This document shows, piece after piece, positions 15,621-21,104 of a stretch of DNA of 21,104 nucleotides. The notes under the pieces were generated by a model that was given only the letters and a program-made list of their open reading frames with translations, was not told the DNA's origin and did not search any database. Each line of letters opens with the position of its first letter. Within the stretch, counting starts at the first letter, position 1. The DNA comes from Anaerofilum sp. GTDB lineage: Bacteria; Bacillota; Clostridia; Oscillospirales; Ruminococcaceae. Where the stretch lies: the NCBI GenBank assembly GCA_020024115.1, contig JAHHUF010000021.1, positions 1-21,104 of the forward strand, in the 5' to 3' direction. Made by a program: the position numbers and the translations under genes.

Positions 15621-15673
15621 GGGAATCGAAAAAGATTTCCGAGTTTTTGTTTACATTACCAATAGTATCATAA

Positions 15674-15698
15674 ATATTTACAATCTTCAATGCGATTA
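15674..15698. promoter_or_regulatory. operator-like site adjacent to the araC promoter
   Basis: ATATTTACAATC (15674-15685) is an exact copy of the uxuA inner repeat. TGCGATTA (15691-15698) is an 8-mer that also follows the uxuA repeat (9745-9752). The site ends 5 bases before the araC -35, where a bound regulator could control itself and the divergent operon. Confidence 0.6.
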
Positions 15699-15702
15699 TT
15701 GC

Positions 15703-15731
15703 TTGACACATTGCGTAAATTGTTTTATCCT
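15703..15731 (+). promoter_or_regulatory. promoter of the AraC-type regulator
   Basis: Consensus TTGACA (15703-15708) is followed after 17 bases by TATCCT (15726-15731). It places the transcript start near 15738, downstream of the in-frame ATG at 15690 and upstream of the GTG at 15786. This supports the shorter protein. Confidence 0.7.
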
Positions 15732-15785
15732 GTTAATAATATAACCGACAATTCTATTTGTTTATATACAGGAGGTGGTCTTTGG

Positions 15786-16673
15786 GTGCCTGCTAAGGTT
15801 CAAAATTTTATAACACGCCAGTATATGCTTCAGCATAGCTACGAGATTTATCGCTATCGTGATTCCTATTTGAATGAAGTTGCATTGCATCATCATGATT
15901 TTTATGAAATTTATCTTTTTCTATCTGGCAATGTCAATTACAGCATCGAAAGCCGCAATTATCACCTTATGCCCGGTGATATTTTGCTCATCAGCCCCCT
16001 TGAACTGCATCAACCAATGTTTACATGGGAAAAACAGCCCTATGAGCGTATTGTCCTTTGGATTGACAAATCTTTCATTCAGAAGTTTACCAAAGATGGA
16101 CACGACCTCACCCAATGTTTTGACACCCACCACCCTCGCCACACCAACCTTATCCGCCCCGATGCTACCAATCGTCAGCTCATTACTTCATTGATGGAGC
16201 AACTGATTACCGAAACGCAATCAGATGAATTTGCCAGTGACCTTGCTGCTAACACATATTTGATTGAATTGCTTATCACAATCAACCGTCTTGCCCTGCG
16301 CAGCCCTCACCGCCACGAAGTAAAAGACAAATCCGGCCCTGTGGTGTCAAATGTTTTATCCTATATCAATGAACATTACAGCGAGGATTTATCGCTGGAT
16401 TTGCTGGCGGGCAAATTTTTTATCAGCAAATATCATCTTTCCCACGAATTTAACCGCTTGGTTGGCACCTCTGTTTATCGATACATCATTCAAAAGCGTT
16501 TGGTAATTGCAAAACAAATGCTCAGTGATGGTATGCCTCCAACCGATGTGTATCAGCTTTGTGGGTTTGGTGATTATGCAAACTTTTACCGTGCTTTTAA
16601 ATCCGAATATCACATCAGCCCCAAAGAATTTGTCACCAGTTTAAAGGCAGAACGCAATCCAAAAACCGAGTAA
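15786..16673 (+). CDS. AraC-family transcriptional regulator with N-terminal cupin domain
   Basis: This 295-residue regulator starts at GTG 15786. AGGAGGTG lies 8 bases upstream, and the promoter lies after the first in-frame ATG (15690). Residues about 25-95 form an AraC-type cupin ligand domain (LHHHDFYEIYLFLSG, MPGDILLISPLELH). Residues about 190-285 carry two helix-turn-helix motifs (LSLDLLAGKFFISKYHLSHEF and a region ending CGFGDYANFYRAFKSEYHISPKEF). It is the only plus-strand gene in the uronate island and diverges from the redox cassette. Such regulators usually activate on binding a sugar. Shared operator-like 12-mers at uxuA and its own promoter suggest control of the glucuronate genes. 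The family is firm; the inducer is inferred. Confidence 0.95.
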   Translation: MPAKVQNFITRQYMLQHSYEIYRYRDSYLNEVALHHHDFYEIYLFLSGNVNYSIESRNYHLMPGDILLISPLELHQPMFTWEKQPYERIVLWIDKSFIQKFTKDGHDLTQCFDTHHPRHTNLIRPDATNRQLITSLMEQLITETQSDEFASDLAANTYLIELLITINRLALRSPHRHEVKDKSGPVVSNVLSYINEHYSEDLSLDLLAGKFFISKYHLSHEFNRLVGTSVYRYIIQKRLVIAKQMLSDGMPPTDVYQLCGFGDYANFYRAFKSEYHISPKEFVTSLKAERNPKTE

Positions 16674-16726
16674 CATTCTATTTTTAATTATAATCATTTT
16701 CTGCAAAAATCCTATTGACAAACAGC

Positions 16727-16766
16727 ACAAAGCCCATGCCAATTTTTTTGGTATGGGCTTTGTTTT
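16727..16766 (+). terminator. rho-independent terminator of the AraC-type gene
   Basis: ACAAAGCCCATGCC (16727-16740) pairs with GGTATGGGCTTTGT (16750-16763) with one G-U, a 9-base loop and a following TTTT. On the minus strand it may also end the mutarotase transcript, whose stop lies 20 bases away. Confidence 0.85.
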
Positions 16767-16785
16767 CAGCTATAATTTTTCAAAA

Positions 16786-17667
16786 TCAAACTTGCTCCAT
16801 CGAAAATGCACAAACCGCACAAAGAGTTTCGCCCGCTTCCAACCATTCACAATCTCTTGTGTTCAAGCTGTTTGGCCATCCATTCCAAGGCTCCATACAA
16901 ATAAAGCCCAAATCGCATTGACTCCATAAAACCGCATTGGTAAACTGTCCATCAAAAGAAATTGTCACTTTATGACCGCTTTGGGTATCAGTAAATGCCA
17001 TTGGACTTTGTACTCCCTTATAATAACGAGTGGTTTGCTCTGGGTTATAGGGGAAATCCACCTGTGCAGGTGCCGGAATAGATGCTCCGGTGTCGGGGTC
17101 TTCTTGTGTTTTTGCATTCAATTCCCATTTTAAGTTGCGGACATCAGTGCAGGCAAAATAAGGGTGGAATCCAAAGGAAAAGGGCATAATTTTTGTGTCT
17201 TTGTTTTGGTATTCCTGCTCCAGACAAACAGTATTTCCTATCAAGCGATATGTAATCCGAACCGAAAAAGCATAGGGATAAAACTCTCTGGTTGCCTCAC
17301 TGTCAGTCAATTGAATTGTCAAGGCTGCACCATGCTCACAGTTTTCTCCCACAGCTTCCCACGGCAGGCTGTGTGCCATTCCATGAATATCCATTGGATA
17401 CTCTTTTCCTTCAAAGGTATTTTTTCCATCGGCACAGCGACCACAGCAAGGGAACAAAACGGGTACTGCACAGCGTGGACGCTCAGGCAGATAAAAGTTG
17501 GGGTCACGCAGCCAGCTAAATTCTTCACCATTCAAGGTCATGCTGGTAATCATACCGCCTTTGCAGGGGGTGATAGTAACAGTGGTATTTGCAGAAGAAT
17601 CTGCCAAAATATATTGGTCATACTCTGCACCTTGGTGGGAAAGATGCTGCTTTGTAATGGTATACAT
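16786..17667 (-). CDS. aldose 1-epimerase (galactose mutarotase-like)
   Basis: This 293-residue member of the LacX/YihR-like branch of aldose 1-epimerases interconverts alpha and beta anomers of a free sugar in the cytoplasm. Typical segments are PRCAVPVLFPCCGR (about residues 48-61), HGMAHSLPWE, SFGFHPYFA with the catalytic-region histidine, and CMEPWNGWPN near the end. The ATG at 17667 is chosen for its AAAGGAG; the frame runs 48 codons further back through a low-quality Cys-rich stretch that is unlikely to be translated. It stands alone between the araC terminator and the kdu terminator. A weak -10 (TATACT, 17720-17725 on the minus strand) is the only promoter hint. In this setting it could supply the correct uronate or glucose anomer. 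Confidence 0.88.
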   Translation of the reverse strand: MYTITKQHLSHQGAEYDQYILADSSANTTVTITPCKGGMITSMTLNGEEFSWLRDPNFYLPERPRCAVPVLFPCCGRCADGKNTFEGKEYPMDIHGMAHSLPWEAVGENCEHGAALTIQLTDSEATREFYPYAFSVRITYRLIGNTVCLEQEYQNKDTKIMPFSFGFHPYFACTDVRNLKWELNAKTQEDPDTGASIPAPAQVDFPYNPEQTTRYYKGVQSPMAFTDTQSGHKVTISFDGQFTNAVLWSQCDLGFICMEPWNGWPNSLNTRDCEWLEAGETLCAVCAFSMEQV

Positions 17668-17793
17668 GATAATCTTCTCCTTTTGAAACAGCAGAAAGAA
17701 ACCTGCTTTTTTGTAATTAAGTATACCGCAAATCACAAGGCATTTGACACAGAATTTCTTGCGAATAAGATTGCAAAACCAGTGTTTTTCATC

Positions 17794-17836
17794 AAAAAAA
17801 GCGGAACACAACCCAAATTGGATTGTATTCCGCTTT
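17794..17836 (-). terminator. rho-independent terminator of the kduI-kduD unit
   Basis: Arms 17798-17814 and 17820-17836 form a 17-pair stem (AAAGCGGAA / TTCCGCTTT at the base, two wobble pairs) with a 5-base loop. It is followed on the minus strand by TTTTTTTGATG. It is among the strongest in the window, 18 bases after the kduD stop. Confidence 0.95.
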
Positions 17837-17853
17837 AAAATTCAGTAATTCAA

Positions 17854-18654
17854 TCAGGAAGGCTGTTTGCCAAAGTAAGCAGCGATACCACCATCTACAT
17901 ACAGAATCAGACCATTTACAAAGTCAGATGCAGCAGAGGACAGGAATACTGCTGGGCCTGCCAAATCTTCAGGCTCGCCCCAACGGTTTGCAGGCGTTTT
18001 TGCCATGATGAACTGGTCAAAGGGATGACGGCTGCCATCAGGCTGAGTCTCACGCAGAGGAGCAGTCTGAGGAGTAGCAATATAGCCGGGGCCAATACCG
18101 TTACACTGAATGTTGTACTGACCATACTCAGATGCAATGTTTTTGGTCAACATCTTCAAGCCGCCCTTAGCAGCTGCATAAGCAGAAACAGTTTCACGAC
18201 CGAACTCACTCATCATAGAGCAGATGTTGATGATTTTTCCGCCGCCATTCTTAATCATGGAAGGAATAACCGCTTTTGCACAGATGAAAGGAGCGTTCAG
18301 GTCAACATCAATTACCTTGCGGAAATCAGCAGCTTCCATTTCAATCATTGGAATACGCTTGATGATACCTGCGTTGTTTACCAGAATATTGATTACGCCA
18401 ACTTCTTCTTCGATTTTCTTAACCATAGCTTGCACAGAAGGCTCGTCGGTCACATCGCATACATAGCCATGAGCCTCAATTCCAGCCTCTTTATAGTTAG
18501 CCAAACCCTTTTGCATCAACTCGTCGTTGATATCGTTAAAGCAGATGGTTGCACCACAAGCAGCCAATCCCTTAGCAATTGCAAAGCCAATACCATAAGA
18601 TGCACCTGTTACCAATGCAACCTTACCAGTCAGGTCAAATGATTTCAAATCCAT
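17854..18654 (-). CDS. kduD: 2,5-diketo-3-deoxygluconate (DK-II) reductase, gluconate 5-dehydrogenase-like SDR
   Basis: This 266-residue short-chain dehydrogenase has TGASYGIG (16-23), NNAG (93-96) and the catalytic S146, Y159 and K163. It ends FGKQPS. By memory it is closely similar along its whole length to Streptococcus suis gluconate 5-dehydrogenase, including ICSMMSEFGRETVSAYAAAKGG and PQTAPLRETQPDGSRHPFDQF. Streptococcal relatives (called DhuD in hyaluronan degradation) reduce DK-II to 2-keto-3-deoxygluconate, the same reaction as KduD. Placement directly after kduI, 62 bases away with AAGGAGG before the ATG, supports that role over gluconate oxidation. It is the last gene before a strong terminator. 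SDR family certain; kduD as the functional name is inferred from context. Confidence 0.9.
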   Translation of the reverse strand: MDLKSFDLTGKVALVTGASYGIGFAIAKGLAACGATICFNDINDELMQKGLANYKEAGIEAHGYVCDVTDEPSVQAMVKKIEEEVGVINILVNNAGIIKRIPMIEMEAADFRKVIDVDLNAPFICAKAVIPSMIKNGGGKIINICSMMSEFGRETVSAYAAAKGGLKMLTKNIASEYGQYNIQCNGIGPGYIATPQTAPLRETQPDGSRHPFDQFIMAKTPANRWGEPEDLAGPAVFLSSAASDFVNGLILYVDGGIAAYFGKQPS

Positions 18655-18716
18655 TTGTAAGTCCTCCTTAATATGTCTTATAATGAAGCAGTCAATGCTG
18701 CCAGAATCAGTATTTT

Positions 18717-19559
18717 TTATCGCAGTTCAGTGGTAGGAATAACATCCATATCATCAAACTCTTGATTTTCGCCGCCCATTGCCCAAATGAAGGTATAGTT
18801 GCTGGTACCTGCACCAGAGTGAATGCTCCAAGAGGGACTGATAACAGCTTCTTCATTTTGCATGACAATGTGGCGAGTTTCGTTGCCTTCACCCATCATG
18901 TGAAATACAACATTGTTTTCGGGAATCTCAAAATAGGTGTAGATTTCCATGCGGCGCTCATGCGTGTGGGAAGGCATGGTATTCCATACACTGCCAGGCT
19001 CCAAGCAGGTCATACCCATAGACAGCTGACAGGTTTTCAGCACGCTGGGGTGAATGAACTGGTTGATAACACGCTTATTTGCGGTTTCCATTGCACCCAG
19101 AGGCTTTTTGGCAGCATCTTCAATCTTAATCAGACGGGTTTCATAGCTGCAATGTGCAGGAGCAGAAACCATATAGAACTTTGCAGGTTTTTCTGCATCA
19201 TTGCTGCTGAACAGAACTTCTTTTGCACCCATAGTGATGTATAGGCAATCCTTATAGTTCAGCTCATAAACAGTGCCGTCAACTGTCACTTTGCCGCTGC
19301 CGCCAATGTTAAAGATACCAATTTCACGACGCTCCAAAATGAAGTGTGTGCCAAAGTTGTGCCAAACATCAATGCCCTTGTCCAAAGAAACAGTTTCTTT
19401 TACAGGCATACAGCCAAAAGTAACCATACGGTCAACATGGCTGTACACAGCAACAACTTGGTCTGCTTTATACAAACCAGTAATCAAAAACTCGTTGCGG
19501 GTTTCTTCAGTGGTATAGCGTTTAAAATCACGCTGATTGCAGGAATAACGAATATCCAT
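18717..19559 (-). CDS. kduI: 5-keto-4-deoxyuronate isomerase
   Basis: This 280-residue cupin converts 4-deoxy-L-threo-5-hexosulose uronate, the open form of unsaturated uronates released from pectin or glycosaminoglycans, to DK-II. The N-terminus MDIRYSCNQRDFKRYTTEE is typical of KduI. The zinc ligands known for E. coli KduI are visible with a two-residue shift: H198, H200 and E205 in MPSHTHERRMEIY, and H247 in SIHSGAGTSNY. Length matches the family (276-280). GGAGG lies 7 bases upstream of the ATG. It is first in a kduI-kduD unit, behind a strong promoter overlapped by GntR-type operators and a long structured leader. Assignment is firm. Confidence 0.97.
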   Translation of the reverse strand: MDIRYSCNQRDFKRYTTEETRNEFLITGLYKADQVVAVYSHVDRMVTFGCMPVKETVSLDKGIDVWHNFGTHFILERREIGIFNIGGSGKVTVDGTVYELNYKDCLYITMGAKEVLFSSNDAEKPAKFYMVSAPAHCSYETRLIKIEDAAKKPLGAMETANKRVINQFIHPSVLKTCQLSMGMTCLEPGSVWNTMPSHTHERRMEIYTYFEIPENNVVFHMMGEGNETRHIVMQNEEAVISPSWSIHSGAGTSNYTFIWAMGGENQEFDDMDVIPTTELR

Positions 19560-19610
19560 TCTAACGCCTCCAAACCATATATTTAAAAAATTTCGATTTT
19601 ATGAATTCAA

Positions 19611-19702
19611 CGCACAGTGGTTCGCAGCCCCTTGCTAACTGCGAACCAACCGCCGCCCAAAATCCGTTTTGGTCAGGAGAAGAAAGCGACCAGAACGGTG
19701 CG
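19611..19702 (-). ncRNA. structured leader of kduI: two hairpins within a possible closing stem
   Basis: Hairpin A pairs TGGTTCGCAG (19618-19627) with CTGCGAACCA (19639-19648): 10 perfect pairs, 11-base loop. Hairpin B pairs CCGTTTTGGTC (19664-19674) with GACCAGAACGG (19688-19698): 11 pairs, one G-U, 13-base loop. CGCAC (19611-19615) can pair with GTGCG (19698-19702) and enclose both, giving a three-way junction; one base is shared with hairpin B. The segment is much more GC-rich than its surroundings and lies wholly in the 5' untranslated region of kduI. No U-run follows, so it is not an ordinary terminator. I do not recognise a known riboswitch class. Confidence 0.5.
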
Positions 19703-19741
19703 GAGATAGTAAAATTATCAAAGCAGGATTGTTTATCCTTG

Positions 19742-19788
19742 GTATACAATATAACATCTTGTATCCTAATTTTCAATCTGGATACAAG
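19742..19788. promoter_or_regulatory. GntR-type operators overlapping the kduI promoter
   Basis: CTTGTATCC (19758-19766) and GGATACAAG (19780-19788) form a perfect 9-base inverted repeat with a 13-base gap, flanking and overlapping the promoter -35. A further half-site, GTATACAA (19742-19749), covers the -10. TTGTAT/ATACAA units recur at the gntR promoter. The layout predicts repression. Confidence 0.65.
19748..19776 (-). promoter_or_regulatory. promoter of kduI-kduD
   Basis: On the minus strand TTGAAA (19771-19776) is followed after 17 bases by TATATT (19748-19753), with TGT before the -10 as an extended element. The transcript start near 19741 gives a leader of about 180 bases. Confidence 0.75.
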
Positions 19789-19879
19789 CACAATCTTTTA
19801 TATCAAAAATTGTATTTTTTACCAAAAAACAATACTTGCTTGATTTGGTTTCGGACATTTTATGGCGCAAAATCCACTT

Positions 19880-20554
19880 TTAGGGCAAAAAATATTCTTT
19901 AAAATCTGTATGAATTCTGTCGCCCAATCGATAAATTCCACCATACATATGTTTTTTCACCCACGGCTCCACTTCATCTTTTCTTTTTTGTTCAATAATT
20001 TCAAACAATTCCTCATGCTCTTTTAAAATTTCTTTGTAATTTTGAACTGCCACAATATCCAGCATACGAAAACGAGTATAGTTCACCTGTGCCCGTTGAA
20101 TGGTCTGCCAAAGCAGCTTTTTTTGGGTGACATTAAACCACACCTCATGCAGTTGGCTATCCAATATATAAAATTCGGTGCTGGAAAACTCACCCTGTAA
20201 CAATACTGCTTGTTTGCGGATAATATACCGCACCTTCTCCAACAGAATCGGAGTGCACATATCAATAAAATCCCGCAGAACCATACTTTCGATGGCAACA
20301 CGCATATAAATCCTTTGCTCAATTTCGTCCAAACTCAGCAGTGTTACGGTTGTTCCCTTGTAAGGAACCACATCCACCAGCCCCACTGACTTCAGCCGCT
20401 GCAAAACGCTACGGACAGGTGTCCGGGAAACGCCAAACCTTGCACAAAGCTCGTTTTCGCTCAATTGCTGCCCTGGCTTGAGTTCCAAATCCAAAATTTC
20501 TTTTTTTAATGTCTGATAGATTCCCTCGCTGGAATTTTCCGGAAAGCTGCTCAT
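19880..20554 (-). CDS. GntR-family (FadR/FCD subfamily) transcriptional regulator
   Basis: This 224-residue regulator has an N-terminal winged helix-turn-helix (about residues 10-72, including LSENELCARFGVSRTPVRSVL). A C-terminal all-helical FCD domain (about 75-215) retains the four metal ligands of the family: D132 and H136 in LDSQLHEVWF, H180 in LKEHEELF and H202 in KKHMYGG. An intact metal site suggests binding of a carboxylated sugar. It lies between kdgK, which ends in its own terminator, and kduI. Operator-like TTGTAT/ATACAA repeats overlap both its promoter and that of kduI, so it probably represses both and is released by a uronate catabolite such as KDG; the ligand is inferred. Weak GGGGAAG precedes the ATG. 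Confidence 0.92.
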   Translation of the reverse strand: MSSFPENSSEGIYQTLKKEILDLELKPGQQLSENELCARFGVSRTPVRSVLQRLKSVGLVDVVPYKGTTVTLLSLDEIEQRIYMRVAIESMVLRDFIDMCTPILLEKVRYIIRKQAVLLQGEFSSTEFYILDSQLHEVWFNVTQKKLLWQTIQRAQVNYTRFRMLDIVAVQNYKEILKEHEELFEIIEQKRKDEVEPWVKKHMYGGIYRLGDRIHTDFKEYFLP

Positions 20555-20607
20555 TTTGCTTCCCCTTTCTTTTTGAAATGAAACAAGTTTGTATTTTATA
20601 TCACAAG

Positions 20608-20644
20608 TTGTATTCAGAATATCACTTTAAATACAAAATTTCAA
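20608..20644 (-). promoter_or_regulatory. gntR promoter with embedded operator
   Basis: On the minus strand TTGAAA (20639-20644) lies 17 bases before TATTCT (20616-20621), with an extended-type TGA upstream of the -10. TTGTATT (20608-20614) and AATACAA (20630-20636) form a perfect inverted repeat across the -10 and spacer. Further TTTGTATT (20588-20595) and TATACAAG (20650-20657) copies flank it. Autoregulation is inferred. Confidence 0.65.
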
Positions 20645-20670
20645 GTTTTTATACAAGCTGCTGTTTCAAC

Positions 20671-20700
20671 AAAAAAGAGGCAGCAATATTGCCACCTCTT
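20671..20700 (-). terminator. rho-independent terminator of kdgK
   Basis: The segment 20675-20700 folds on itself (AAGAGG / CCTCTT base, 13 positions with two G-U pairs). It is followed on the minus strand by TTTTTTG. It lies about 25 bases after the kdgK stop and isolates gntR from kdgK. Confidence 0.85.
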
Positions 20701-20724
20701 GTGAAAGCTAAAAGATACTGTTAA

Positions 20725-21104
20725 TTAGCGCTGTACGCGGCCGGAACCATCGCCACCAGCCAGCTTCTCAACCTCAGCAACGGTTGCGAAGTTGTAATCA
20801 CCCTCAATGGAGTGCTTCAGAGCAGATGCAGCAACTGCAAACTCAACAGCCTCTTGAGTGTTTTTGCCATTCAGCAAAGCATAAATCAAGCCGCCGCCAA
20901 AGCTGTCACCGCCGCCGATGCGGTCGATGATGTGCAGATGATACTTCTTAGAGAAGCAATACTCATCTTTTGCAACATTGTAGAGCATTGCGCTCCAGTC
21001 ATTGTCAAACGCAGATTTGCTCTCACGCAGAGTAATTGCAACCATCTCAAAGTTGAACTTGTCAGCCAATTGCTTAGCAACGCTCTTGTAGCCCTCGTGG
21101 TTCA
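20725..21104 (-). CDS. kdgK: 2-keto-3-deoxygluconate kinase, C-terminal part (cut by window edge)
   Basis: The open frame runs off the right edge; about 125 C-terminal residues are present. The segment IDRIGGGDSFGGGLIYALL is the PfkB/ribokinase signature 2, with the catalytic aspartate in GGGD. The downstream helix EAVEFAVAASALKHSIEGDYN is typical of KdgK. The enzyme phosphorylates 2-keto-3-deoxygluconate to KDPG, the point where the glucuronate (uxaC-uxuB-uxuA) and unsaturated-uronate (kduI-kduD) arms meet. The methionine-like start inside the window is an internal TTG leucine codon, not a real start. PfkB family certain; KdgK from sequence resemblance and context. Confidence 0.88.
   Translation of the reverse strand, partial: NHEGYKSVAKQLADKFNFEMVAITLRESKSAFDNDWSAMLYNVAKDEYCFSKKYHLHIIDRIGGGDSFGGGLIYALLNGKNTQEAVEFAVAASALKHSIEGDYNFATVAEVEKLAGGDGSGRVQR

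Noticed and set aside
15690..15785. N-terminal extension of the AraC-type regulator from an upstream ATG
   Set aside because: The promoter lies after that ATG, and AGGAGGTG is correctly placed for the GTG at 15786.
17668..17811. 48-codon N-terminal extension of the aldose 1-epimerase
   Set aside because: Cys/Phe-rich stretch unlike the family, while the ATG at 17667 has its own AAAGGAG.
19601..19843. Plus-strand open frame of 80 codons in the gntR-kduI spacer
   Set aside because: It covers the kduI leader hairpins and promoter; the GC-rich part is better explained by RNA structure, and there is no ribosome binding site.
1..21104. CRISPR arrays, tRNA/rRNA genes, insertion sequences or prophage genes
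   Set aside because: No regularly spaced direct repeats, no tRNA-like cloverleaf, and no transposase, integrase or phage protein was seen on either strand.

Overview
The window reads as a chromosomal segment of a low-to-moderate GC Gram-positive anaerobe, probably a gut Clostridia (Oscillospiraceae/Lachnospiraceae-like). The evidence is strong AGGAGG-type ribosome binding sites, TTG and GTG starts with well-placed Shine-Dalgarno sequences, AT-rich spacers, rho-independent terminators after most units, and family-level resemblance of the proteins (for example a gluconate-5-dehydrogenase-type KduD very like the streptococcal enzyme). The organism call is inference.

Left part (1-5200), housekeeping: a small-multidrug-export family membrane protein and an HtrA/DegP-like membrane-anchored serine protease, both on the minus strand. 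These are followed by a plus-strand run: a GNAT/YtqB(MnmM)-type methyltransferase fusion, exodeoxyribonuclease III, and an unrecognised small protein with a papain-like Cys/His/Asn pattern. A perfect bidirectional terminator separates this run from a TM2-domain protein.

Right part (5200-21104), a uronate-catabolism island, nearly all on the minus strand. The glucuronate arm holds a GPH-type sugar:cation symporter, SDR-type D-mannonate oxidoreductase (uxuB), mannonate dehydratase (uxuA) and glucuronate isomerase (uxaC). Upstream of uxaC and in the same orientation is a cassette of two Gfo/Idh/MocA oxidoreductases flanked by two xylose-isomerase-like TIM barrels. A divergent AraC-type regulator sits at its head. 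The unsaturated-uronate arm (kduI, kduD) is headed by a GntR/FCD regulator, and the C-terminal part of 2-keto-3-deoxygluconate kinase (kdgK) lies at the right edge. An aldose 1-epimerase lies between the two arms. Both arms converge on 2-keto-3-deoxygluconate, which KdgK phosphorylates. The KDPG aldolase and any glycosidase or lyase are not in the window.

Regulation is unusually legible. A 12-mer (ATATTTACAATC) occurs as an inverted pair upstream of uxuA and again next to the araC promoter, and related sites lie upstream of the transporter and the redox cassette; this suggests one AraC-type regulon. A second motif (TTGTAT/ATACAA) overlaps the kduI and gntR promoters and suggests GntR repression and autoregulation. 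The kduI leader carries two strong hairpins inside a possible closing stem, a riboswitch-like shape I do not recognise. The most intriguing candidate system is the two-oxidoreductase/two-TIM-barrel cassette attached to the glucuronate pathway with no glycoside hydrolase nearby. It resembles the parts list of redox, non-hydrolytic glycoside cleavage, and could be a way of releasing glucuronate from glucuronides.
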